A program made the position numbers and the translations under genes. Below, in pieces: positions 6,672 through 12,897 of a DNA stretch of 13,565 bases (positions are counted from its first letter, which is position 1; each line of letters begins with the position of its first letter). Origin of the DNA: Nitriliruptoraceae bacterium (GTDB taxonomy: Bacteria > Actinomycetota > Nitriliruptoria > Nitriliruptorales > Nitriliruptoraceae). Location of the stretch: positions 1 through 13,565 of the forward strand of contig PWEU01000050.1 of NCBI GenBank assembly GCA_003554005.1, given 5' to 3'. Below the pieces are notes generated by a model. The model worked only from the letters and a program-made list of their open reading frames with translations, searched no databases and was not told the DNA's origin.

Positions 6672-8395
6672 GCGAGCTGCTGCTGCACCCCGCCTGGCCG
6701 TTGCTGATCGCCGCGGTCCTGGTCCGCGTGCTCCCTCGACGTCCGGGCCAGATGCTGACCCTGGTCGCCCCGGTGCTGGCGCTGGCCGGTGTGCTGACCC
6801 TGGTTGACGGCACCCTGGTCACCGCACCGCTGATGACTTTCGAGCTCGAACTGCTGCGTGTCGACAGGCTGACCACCGCCTTCGGGGGGGTGTTCGCCGT
6901 CGCCGCGCTGCTGTCCAGCATCTACGGCCTGGCCACCCAGCCGATCGGCGAGCGCGCCGTCGCGCTGGCCTACGTCGGCGCCGCCATGGGCGTGATCTAC
7001 GCCGGCGACCTGCTGACCCTGTTCCTGTTCTGGGAGCTGAAGGCCGTCACCTCGAGCTTCGTGATCCTCTCCCGCCGCACCACGCGCTCCAACCGTTCCG
7101 GCATGCGCTACCTGTTCTTCCACATCGCCGGGGGCAAGCTGCTGCTCGGCGGACTGATCGTGCAGTACCAGACCACCGGCTCGCTCACCTTCGAGGCTTT
7201 CGAGCCAGGCGTGGCCGGCTGGCTGGTGCTGGCCGCCTTCGCCCTGTCGGCCGGCGTCCCGCCCCTGCATGCGTGGCTGAAGGACGCCTACCCCACCGCC
7301 TCGGTGGCCGGCACGGTGTTCCTGTCGGCCTTCACCCCCAAGGCCGCGGTCTACGCCCTGATCCGGGGCTTCCCCGGCGCACAGGTGCTGGTCTACCTCG
7401 GCGTCATCATGGCGATCTACGGGGTGCTGTACGCCATCCTCGAGAACGACATCCGCCGGCTGCTCAGCTACCACATCATCAGCCAGGTCGGCTTCATGGT
7501 CACCGCCGTCGGGATCGGCACGGAGACCGCGCTGAACGGCGCCACGGCACACGCCTTCTCGCACATCCTCTACAAGGGCCTGCTGCTGATGGGCATGGGC
7601 GCCGTGCTCTACGCGACGGGGCGTTCCCGTGCCAGCGACCTCGGCGGCGTCCTCAACCGCATGCGGTCCGTGGCGGTGCTGTACATGATCGGGGCGGGGT
7701 CCATCTCCTCGGTGCCGCTGTTCTCCGGCTACGTCTCCAAGGAGCTGATCCCCTACGCCGCCGGCCAGGAGGAGCTCGCCTGGCTGGTCATCGCACTGAA
7801 GGTCGTCTCGGTCGGGACCTTCCTGTCCACGGGGCTGAAGCTGCCCTACGCCCCCTTCATCGGCACGCGCGGCATGGGCCCCGCCACCGAGGACGGCACC
7901 GACCGGGTCGTGGTCAAGCCGGTGCCGGTGTCGATGTACGTGGCCATGGGCGCCGCCGCGGCGCTGAACATCGCCATCGGTCTGTACCCACGCCTGCTCT
8001 ACGACCTGATGCCCACCGAGATCACGCGCGCGCCCTACGCGCTCGGGCCGGTGGTGGAGAAGCTGCAGATCCTGATCATGACCGTGCTCGGGTTCTGGCT
8101 GCTGTTCGCTCTGCTGGGCTCGAAGGCGAAGATCAACCTCGACCTCGACTGGGTCTACCGCCGCCTGCCCGTGGTACTGAGCTCGCACCGGGCCGAACGC
8201 AGCCTGGCGCGCGCCGACGCGCCCGCCTCAGCCGGCAGCCGAGCCGTGGCCTCCACCCGCAGCGGCGCCCGCACCATGCTCGCGCGGGCGTTCGAACCCG
8301 CCGAGGAAGGCCCACCCGACGTGGTCGCCACCTGGACGCTCGGCGGTGTCCTGCTCGCAACCGCAGCTGTGCTGCTGATCGTGAGCCTGCTGTGA
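6668..8395 (+). CDS. Second Mrp-type antiporter subunit, MrpD/NuoM-like, lacking the helix-7 lysine, with C-terminal extension
   Basis: This 575-aa member of the proton-conducting transporter family keeps Glu123 in helix 5 (F-W-E-L-K-A-V-T-S), Lys225 in helix 8 (F-T-P-K-A-A-V-Y), Lys303 (S-H-I-L-Y-K-G) and Lys358 in helix 12 (S-G-Y-V-S-K-E-L). At the helix-7 position where relatives have K-A-G-x-x-P-L-H it reads S194-A-G-V-P-P-L-H-A-W-L-K, so the canonical lysine is serine. From memory, related paralogues also lack this lysine, so it may be a subfamily trait. After the usual 14 helices comes a polar, amphipathic stretch (residues 486-551, starting K-A-K-I-N-L-D-L-D-W) and one more helix (552-575). 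This echoes the lateral-helix-plus-terminal-helix layout of NuoL. The GTG start overlaps the preceding stop and follows a run of seven G. Confidence 0.9.
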   Translation: MSELLLHPAWPLLIAAVLVRVLPRRPGQMLTLVAPVLALAGVLTLVDGTLVTAPLMTFELELLRVDRLTTAFGGVFAVAALLSSIYGLATQPIGERAVALAYVGAAMGVIYAGDLLTLFLFWELKAVTSSFVILSRRTTRSNRSGMRYLFFHIAGGKLLLGGLIVQYQTTGSLTFEAFEPGVAGWLVLAAFALSAGVPPLHAWLKDAYPTASVAGTVFLSAFTPKAAVYALIRGFPGAQVLVYLGVIMAIYGVLYAILENDIRRLLSYHIISQVGFMVTAVGIGTETALNGATAHAFSHILYKGLLLMGMGAVLYATGRSRASDLGGVLNRMRSVAVLYMIGAGSISSVPLFSGYVSKELIPYAAGQEELAWLVIALKVVSVGTFLSTGLKLPYAPFIGTRGMGPATEDGTDRVVVKPVPVSMYVAMGAAAALNIAIGLYPRLLYDLMPTEITRAPYALGPVVEKLQILIMTVLGFWLLFALLGSKAKINLDLDWVYRRLPVVLSSHRAERSLARADAPASAGSRAVASTRSGARTMLARAFEPAEEGPPDVVATWTLGGVLLATAAVLLIVSLL

Positions 8396-8991
8396 AGCGC
8401 AACCTTCGGATCCTGGTGTTGTTCGTGCTCCTCATGATCTTCTGGCTGGTGCTGTCCGCGCGCCTCGACCCGCTGTTCTTGGTGATCGGCGTCGCCTCGG
8501 CGGCGTGGATCGCCTGGTACACGATCGCGGTCGTCGACAGCGAAACGGGCGAGCACCGCGAGGGTGGGGGCTTCAACCCCCTGGCGCTGATCGTCTACAT
8601 CATGTGGTTGTTCCTGCGCCAGGTCGTCTCCGGCTTCAGCCTCGCGTGGGTGGTGGTCAACCCGAAGCTGGCCCCCAAGCCGGGTGTCTTCCGCTTCCGC
8701 ACGGGCCTGGAACCCCCCGCCGCCCGCGCGATCCTGGCCAACTCGATCACGCTCGTGCCGGGCACCAACACCATCGAGGTGGAGGGCAACCTCTTCACGG
8801 TGCACGCCTTCAACGCCGCCAGCGCCGCTGACATCGCGGAGGCGAAGGTCCAGCGCCACATCGCCCGGATCTTCCGTGTGCCCCCCGACGACCCGCCGAA
8901 GCTGGAGTGGGAACCGCTGTACGACCCCGACGTCGCTGACCAGCACCCCGACGGCGACATCGAGGTGGACGGCACCGGAGGGGTGCGATGA
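8392..8991 (+). CDS. mrpE: Mrp antiporter subunit E
   Basis: The 199-aa product has two N-terminal hydrophobic helices (about residues 6-24 and 26-46), then a third hydrophobic stretch (about 62-84). A soluble domain carries the MrpE hallmark A116-N-S-I-T-L-V-P-G-T125 followed by E-V-E-G. MrpE is a small membrane subunit needed for assembly and activity of the Mrp complex; MbhA is its counterpart in membrane hydrogenases. Length is slightly above the usual 150-170 aa because of an acidic C-terminal tail (D-P-D-V-A-D-Q-H onward). The GTG start lies inside the GTGA overlap with the previous stop. No strong ribosome site precedes it, so coupled translation is likely. Confidence 0.95.
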   Translation: MKRNLRILVLFVLLMIFWLVLSARLDPLFLVIGVASAAWIAWYTIAVVDSETGEHREGGGFNPLALIVYIMWLFLRQVVSGFSLAWVVVNPKLAPKPGVFRFRTGLEPPAARAILANSITLVPGTNTIEVEGNLFTVHAFNAASAADIAEAKVQRHIARIFRVPPDDPPKLEWEPLYDPDVADQHPDGDIEVDGTGGVR

Positions 8992-9347
8992 TGGATCCCT
9001 TCCTCGTCGGTGCAACGATCGCCGTGGCCGTGCTGATCGGCGCAGGACTGCACCGGGTGTGGGCCGGGCCGACGGTGTTCGACCGGCTCGTGGCCGTCGC
9101 GCTGGTGACGGCCAACGGCGTGGTCATCATCGTGCTGCTCGGCGCGGTGCTGGAGCGTCCCAACCTGTTCTTCGACATCGGGATCAGCTACGCGCTGCTC
9201 GCCTTCCTGCTGCCGCTGGCGCTGGGCCGCTACTTCGAGCAGCAGATCCGCGAGCGGGATGCGGACCGCGGCCCGGCCGGTGCCACCTCGACGCAGCAGC
9301 CGGGCACGGACCCCGATGCCGCCTCCTCCGGGGAGGTGCCATCGTGA
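8988..9347 (+). CDS. mrpF: Mrp antiporter subunit F
   Basis: The product is 119 aa with three predicted helices (about residues 5-24, 35-54 and 63-80). It carries the MrpF/PhaF/MnhF signature G27-P-T-x-x-D32-R33, in which the aspartate is typical of the family. MrpF is a small core membrane subunit; MbhB is the hydrogenase counterpart. A polar tail of about 35 residues extends beyond the usual family end. ATG at 8988 overlaps the mrpE stop (ATGA) and follows GGAGGGG (8977-8983). A second ATG at 8991 is in frame. Confidence 0.95.
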   Translation: MMDPFLVGATIAVAVLIGAGLHRVWAGPTVFDRLVAVALVTANGVVIIVLLGAVLERPNLFFDIGISYALLAFLLPLALGRYFEQQIRERDADRGPAGATSTQQPGTDPDAASSGEVPS

Positions 9348-9682
9348 CCATCGCCGCCAACGCCCTGATCGCGACCGGCGTCCTGCTGATGGCGGTGAGC
9401 GCCCTCGCTCTGTTCACCATGCACGACCTCTACACCCGCGCCCACGCCGTGGCGAAGTCGGAGACCATCGGGATGACGATGGTATTCCTCGGCGTGCTGC
9501 TGCGACCCGAGGTGGATCTCGGCGCAGGTGGGCGGCTCGCCTTCATCATCATCTTCGCCACGATCGCGAACCCCACGGCCGTTCACGCCCTGGTCCGCGC
9601 CGCCTACCGCACCGGCTCGAGGCCCCGGATCGAACTGGACCAGGCGGCAGCCGACCGAGAGCTGGGAGGGGAGCGCTCATGA
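9344..9682 (+). CDS. mrpG: Mrp antiporter subunit G
   Basis: This 112-aa protein has three helices (about residues 4-25, 40-56, 64-88) and the MrpG/PhaG/MnhG signature D28-L-Y-T-R-A-H-A-V-A-K-S-E-T-I-G43. It is a small membrane subunit of the antiporter (MbhC counterpart). The true start is the GTG at 9344, not any upstream codon in the same frame: the sequence before it is antiporter-unrelated, it overlaps the mrpF stop (GTGA), and GGGAGG (9331-9336) lies 7 nt upstream. The length fits the family (about 100-120 aa). Confidence 0.95.
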   Translation: MTIAANALIATGVLLMAVSALALFTMHDLYTRAHAVAKSETIGMTMVFLGVLLRPEVDLGAGGRLAFIIIFATIANPTAVHALVRAAYRTGSRPRIELDQAAADRELGGERS

Positions 9683-10320
9683 TCGAGGCCCTCGACGTCG
9701 TCCTCTTCCTGGTGCTGATCGCGGCGGCGGTGCTCGCGCTGGTCACCAAGGACCTGCTCACCGCCGTGGCCATGTTGACCGCCTACAGCCTGTTCGTGTC
9801 CCTGCTGTTCGCCGGGGTCTCCGCCGTGGACGTCTCGCTGGTGGAGGCCGCGCTCGGTGCCGGTATCACCGGGCTGCTGCTCATCGCCGCGATCCTGGCC
9901 ACCACCCGCCGCTCCGAGCCCCGTCCCGACCCGCGGCGCCGCTACGTCGTGCTGCCGCTGATCGGGCTGTTCCTCGCGCTGATGCTCTACGCCGCCACGG
10001 GGCTGCCCGACCGCGGCGACCCGGATGCCCCCGCCCAGCTCGGCGTCAGCCAGATCTACCTCTCCCAATCCCTGGTTGACACCGAGACCCCCAACGTCGT
10101 CACGTCGCTGCTGGCCGACTACCGATCGCAGGACACTCTCGGGGAGGCCCTGGTGATCCTGACCGCAGCCCTGTCGACAGCGATGGTGCTGGTGCGCCGC
10201 CGCGACCAGGACGACCACGCCGAGGCCGGCGACGGCCACGACAGCGACCACGCCGGCCCTGCCGGCTCGGACACGGGCGGCGACGACCTCACGAGCACCG
10301 AAGGGGATGAGGCCAGATGA
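9679..10320 (+). CDS. MrpA C-terminal domain as a separate protein (MbhD/DUF4040 plus MbhE-like)
   Basis: The 213-aa protein corresponds to the far C-terminal part of a classical MrpA, encoded alone. Residues 1-75 form three helices like MbhD/DUF4040, including the characteristic D51-V-S-L-V-E56-A-A-L-G-A-G in which the glutamate is a conserved membrane acid. After a short basic loop, residues about 90-180 match the MbhE-type pattern, with P-N-V-V-T-S-L-L-x-D-Y-R-x-x-D-T-L-G-E-A before a last helix. In Mrp and Mbh structures this region lies between the antiporter module and the small subunits and is implicated in ion passage. The tail (about 183-213) is His/Asp-rich. ATG at 9679 overlaps the mrpG stop (ATGA) and is preceded by GGGAGGGGAG. 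Confidence 0.9.
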   Translation: MIEALDVVLFLVLIAAAVLALVTKDLLTAVAMLTAYSLFVSLLFAGVSAVDVSLVEAALGAGITGLLLIAAILATTRRSEPRPDPRRRYVVLPLIGLFLALMLYAATGLPDRGDPDAPAQLGVSQIYLSQSLVDTETPNVVTSLLADYRSQDTLGEALVILTAALSTAMVLVRRRDQDDHAEAGDGHDSDHAGPAGSDTGGDDLTSTEGDEAR

Positions 10321-10802
10321 TGCTCGGCGCCTACCCCTCGGTCGTGGTCCGCGTGGTCAGCGCGGTGCTGGTGCCCTTCCTGCTGCTGTTCGGGATCTAC
10401 ATCATCGCCCACGGCCACTACGGCCCGGGCGGTGGGTTCGCCGGAGGGGGGTTCCTCGCCGTCGGCGCGATCCTGCCCCGGATCACCCTGCCGAGCGAGC
10501 TGGCCTACCGGCTGTTCCCCACCTGGCTCGGACCGGTGGTCGGCGGCCTCGGGATGCTGCTGTTCCTACTGGTGGCGGCCGCGCCGCTGGTGGTCGGTGG
10601 TGCCCTCTTGGACTACGGCGCCATCCAGGTGGCAGGCCTCGAGGCCTCGCGCGTGCGTTACCTCGGCATCCTGGCCGTCGAGGTGGCCGTCGGCTTCGCG
10701 GTGTTCGGCGCGATGCTGCTGATCTTCGACGTCATCACCGGAGCCGACGAAGCAGTGCGCCAGCTACGCCCTGCGGCCAACGTCGAGGAGGACCGGCGAT
10801 GA
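10317..10802 (+). CDS. mrpB: Mrp antiporter subunit B
   Basis: This 161-aa MnhB/MrpB-family membrane protein has about four helices (about residues 10-31, 43-54, 70-95, 113-138). The family signature is clear: H32-G-H34-x-x-P-G-G-G-F41-A-G-G44, where the loop between helices 1 and 2 is highly conserved. MrpB (MbhF in hydrogenases) is part of the small-subunit core. ATG at 10317 overlaps the preceding stop (ATGA), with GAGG 4 nt upstream. Length is slightly above the common 140-145 aa. Confidence 0.95.
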   Translation: MMLGAYPSVVVRVVSAVLVPFLLLFGIYIIAHGHYGPGGGFAGGGFLAVGAILPRITLPSELAYRLFPTWLGPVVGGLGMLLFLLVAAAPLVVGGALLDYGAIQVAGLEASRVRYLGILAVEVAVGFAVFGAMLLIFDVITGADEAVRQLRPAANVEEDRR

Positions 10803-11311
10803 TCGAGCTGTTCCTCTCCCGCTACGTCTACCTGTTCGTCCTGGCGTTGCTGGCCATCGGGCTCTACGGCGTGCTGGCGAAGCAGGATCTGGCCAAGAAG
10901 TTGATCGGGCTGGTCATCTTCTCCACCGCGATCTACATCTTCTTCATCGAGGGCAGCCTGCAGGAAGGCGGGACCGCGCCCGTGCTCGACGAGCGAGGGA
11001 CGGACCCGGCGCTCTACGTCGACCCCCTTCCCCACCTGCTGATCCTGACCGCCATCGTCGTGGGCGTGGGCGTGCTCGGTGTGGGGCTCGCGCTGCTGGT
11101 GCGCATCTCCCGGGCACACGGCAGCCTCGACGAGTACGTCGTCGCCGCCCGGCTCGCGGGCCGCGTTCCGACCGACACCGAGCTCGAGAACGACGAGGTG
11201 GAGCGCAGCCCGGTCCACGGGCACAGCACGGACCACCCTGCTCCCGACGACGGGTCGCAGCGGCACGACGACGACCCGAAGGGCCTCGGCGACGGGCAGG
11301 GATCAGCGTGA
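10799..11311 (+). CDS. mrpC: Mrp antiporter subunit C (NuoK family) with charged tail
   Basis: The 170-aa protein has three helices (about residues 7-27, 33-52, 77-102), as expected for NuoK/MrpC/MbhG. The loop and third helix contain G-G-T-A-P-V-L-D and Y-V-D-P-L-P-H-L-L-I-L-T-A-I-V-V-G, the family's most conserved segment (58-89). MrpC helps anchor MrpD and MrpA-type channels to the small-subunit core. Family members are usually about 110-125 aa; here a 50-60 residue hydrophilic tail rich in Asp and His follows (visible H-G-H-S-T-D-H and R-H-D-D-D-P). ATG at 10799 overlaps the mrpB stop (ATGA), with GGAGG 7 nt upstream. Confidence 0.95.
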   Translation: MIELFLSRYVYLFVLALLAIGLYGVLAKQDLAKKLIGLVIFSTAIYIFFIEGSLQEGGTAPVLDERGTDPALYVDPLPHLLILTAIVVGVGVLGVGLALLVRISRAHGSLDEYVVAARLAGRVPTDTELENDEVERSPVHGHSTDHPAPDDGSQRHDDDPKGLGDGQGSA

Positions 11312-12783
11312 GCCAGCTGCCCATCCTGCCTCTGCTGCCCCTGCTCTTCGGCGCGGTGCTCGCCGTGCTCCTCGGGCTGTGGCGCGCCGACGCCGCCCAG
11401 ATCGTGGCCATCGCCGCCACCTCGCTGTCCCTGGTCTTCGGCATCACAGGCCTGGTCCGGGTCGTGACCGACGGTCGCCTGACCTACGAGATCGGCGGCT
11501 GGCCGCCCCCGATCGGCATCGAGTACGTGCTCGACCCGCTGTCAGGGTTCATGGTCACCATCGTGGCCTTCATCGGGCTGATGGTGTCGCTGTACCCCGT
11601 CGATGTCGCCTTCGACATCCGGCCAGGGCGGGGCATGCCGGTGTACGCCCTGGCGCTGCTGCTGCTCACCGGCCTCACGGGCGTGATGCTCTCGGGTGAC
11701 CTGTTCCACCTGTTCGTGATGCTGGAGATCTACGCCATCTCCACCTACGGGCTGGTGTCGCTGGGCGGCGACCGCGGCACCTTCGCCGCGTTCCGCTACC
11801 TGCTGCTCGGCACCGTCGGCTCCGGGCTGTACCTCCTGGGCATCGGGTTCCTGTACTTCTCCACCGGCACCCTGAACATGGCCGACATGGCCGCGAGGCT
11901 GCCGGCCATCTCCGACTCGCCCTCGGTACTCGGTGGGCTCGGGCTGATCGTGATCGGGCTCGCGCTGAAGATGGCGCTGTTCCCCCTGCACATCTGGCTG
12001 CCCGACGCCCACAGCTTCTCGCCCCCCGGCGTGGCCGCGCTGCTCGCGGCGGTGCAGGTCAAGGCCGGTGCCTACTCGCTGGTGCGGATCCTGTTCGACG
12101 TGTTCGGTCCGACCTACCTCGGCGCGGAGGGCCTGCCGGTCTCGACCGCGCTGATCTGGTTCGGGCTCGCCGGGGTGGTCGTCGGCTCCGTGCTGGCCAT
12201 CCGGCAACGCGACATCAAGCGGATGCTGGCCTACTCAACGGTGGCCCAACTCGGCTACATCGGCGTCGGGATCGGGCTGGCTACGCCGCTGGCGCTGATC
12301 GGGGCCCTGCTGCACGTCCTCAACCACGCGCTGATGAAGAGCGCGCTGTTCCTGGTGGCCGGCGGCATCATCCAGCGCCCCCACCTCAAGGCCATCCCCC
12401 GCTTCGCCGGGCTCGGCAAGCGCATGCCACTGACGATGTTCGGCTTCGCGATCGCGGCGCTGTCGATGGTCGGCATCCCACCGCTGGCCGGGTTCTGGTC
12501 GAAGTTCTACCTCGTCTGGGGCGCCGTGGACGTGTCCAACTGGACCGTGGCGATCGTCATCGGTGCCTCCAGCCTGCTGACCCTGGTGTACTTCCTGCGG
12601 CTGTTCGAGCAGATCTTCGTGCGAGAACCCGAGGAGGCCCTGGTCGCCGAGGCCACCGAGCCGAGCGGCAGCGTCGTCGCCACCGTGTGGATCCTGGCGG
12701 CGGCCATCGTGCTGGTGGGAGCCTTCACCGCGGTCATCGTCGGTGCCGTGATCGAACCGATCGCGGTGCGCATGCTCGGCTGA
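11308..12783 (+). CDS. mrpD: Mrp antiporter subunit D
   Basis: The 491-aa proton-channel subunit has the normal MrpD length and a complete set of functional residues: Glu140 in helix 5 (V-M-L-E-I-Y), Lys221 in helix 7 (L-K-M-A-L-F-P-L-H-I-W-L-P-D-A-H), Lys252 in helix 8 (V-Q-V-K-A-G), Lys344 (N-H-A-L-M-K) and Lys399 in helix 12 (A-G-F-W-S-K-F). In Bacillus MrpD the corresponding Glu137, Lys219 and Lys392 are required for antiport. It is the third antiporter-like subunit of the operon and the one in the classical C-D arrangement. GTG at 11308 overlaps the mrpC stop (GTGA). The stop codon is inside the stem of a hairpin. Confidence 0.96.
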   Translation: MSQLPILPLLPLLFGAVLAVLLGLWRADAAQIVAIAATSLSLVFGITGLVRVVTDGRLTYEIGGWPPPIGIEYVLDPLSGFMVTIVAFIGLMVSLYPVDVAFDIRPGRGMPVYALALLLLTGLTGVMLSGDLFHLFVMLEIYAISTYGLVSLGGDRGTFAAFRYLLLGTVGSGLYLLGIGFLYFSTGTLNMADMAARLPAISDSPSVLGGLGLIVIGLALKMALFPLHIWLPDAHSFSPPGVAALLAAVQVKAGAYSLVRILFDVFGPTYLGAEGLPVSTALIWFGLAGVVVGSVLAIRQRDIKRMLAYSTVAQLGYIGVGIGLATPLALIGALLHVLNHALMKSALFLVAGGIIQRPHLKAIPRFAGLGKRMPLTMFGFAIAALSMVGIPPLAGFWSKFYLVWGAVDVSNWTVAIVIGASSLLTLVYFLRLFEQIFVREPEEALVAEATEPSGSVVATVWILAAAIVLVGAFTAVIVGAVIEPIAVRMLG

Positions 12784-12820
12784 GGGCACCGGACCGAGGA
12801 CCGGGTGGACCTGTGCCCTC
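12782..12820 (+). terminator. Hairpin at the end of the Mrp operon
   Basis: GAGGGCAC (12782-12789) pairs perfectly with GTGCCCTC (12813-12820) across a 23-nt loop. The left arm starts inside the mrpD stop codon. No T-tract follows; the 14-bp repeats start at the next base. It may act as an actinobacterial-style terminator or 3' stabilising stem between convergent genes. Termination activity is inference. Confidence 0.45.
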
Positions 12821-12890
12821 GCGTCACCGCCGGTGCGTCACCGCCGGTGCGTCACCGCCGGTGCGTCACCGCCGGTGCGTCACCGCCGGT
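12821..12890. repeat. Five perfect 14-bp tandem repeats between convergent genes
   Basis: GCGTCACCGCCGGT occurs five times without a mismatch at 12821, 12835, 12849, 12863 and 12877. Each unit contains the interrupted palindrome ACCG-C-CGGT. The array fills almost all of the space between the mrpD hairpin and the stop of the convergent carboxylase gene (12898). The 14-bp unit is not a multiple of three, in contrast to every in-gene repeat in this window. Confidence 0.97.
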
Positions 12891-12897
12891 CTGGCGC

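Larger units (their letters stand above)
4585..12783 (+). other. Ten-gene Mrp-like cation/proton antiporter operon with 4-base overlaps at every junction
   Basis: Ten same-strand genes overlap successively at 6333, 6668, 8392, 8988, 9344, 9679, 10317, 10799 and 11308. In each case the next start codon shares bases with the previous stop (ATGA or GTGA). The order is two antiporter-like subunits flanking a small protein, then E, F, G, MrpA-C, B, C, D. This matches the order of the Mbh hydrogenase membrane module (MbhA-H) rather than the Bacillus mrpABCDEFG order. A single promoter upstream of 4585 is implied. Confidence 0.9.

Noticed and set aside
6554..8188. 544-codon minus-strand open frame across the second channel gene
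   Set aside because: Low-complexity His/Gln/Glu/Gly composition antisense to a well-supported membrane protein.
4585..12783. Respiratory complex I or membrane-bound hydrogenase operon
   Set aside because: NuoL/M/N-like and NuoK-like proteins occur, but MrpE, MrpF, MrpG and MrpB hallmarks are present and no iron-sulfur, flavin or NiFe subunit is found in the window.
12821..12890. Possible CRISPR array (five direct repeats)
   Set aside because: Units are 14 bp, directly adjacent and without spacers, so it is a simple tandem repeat.
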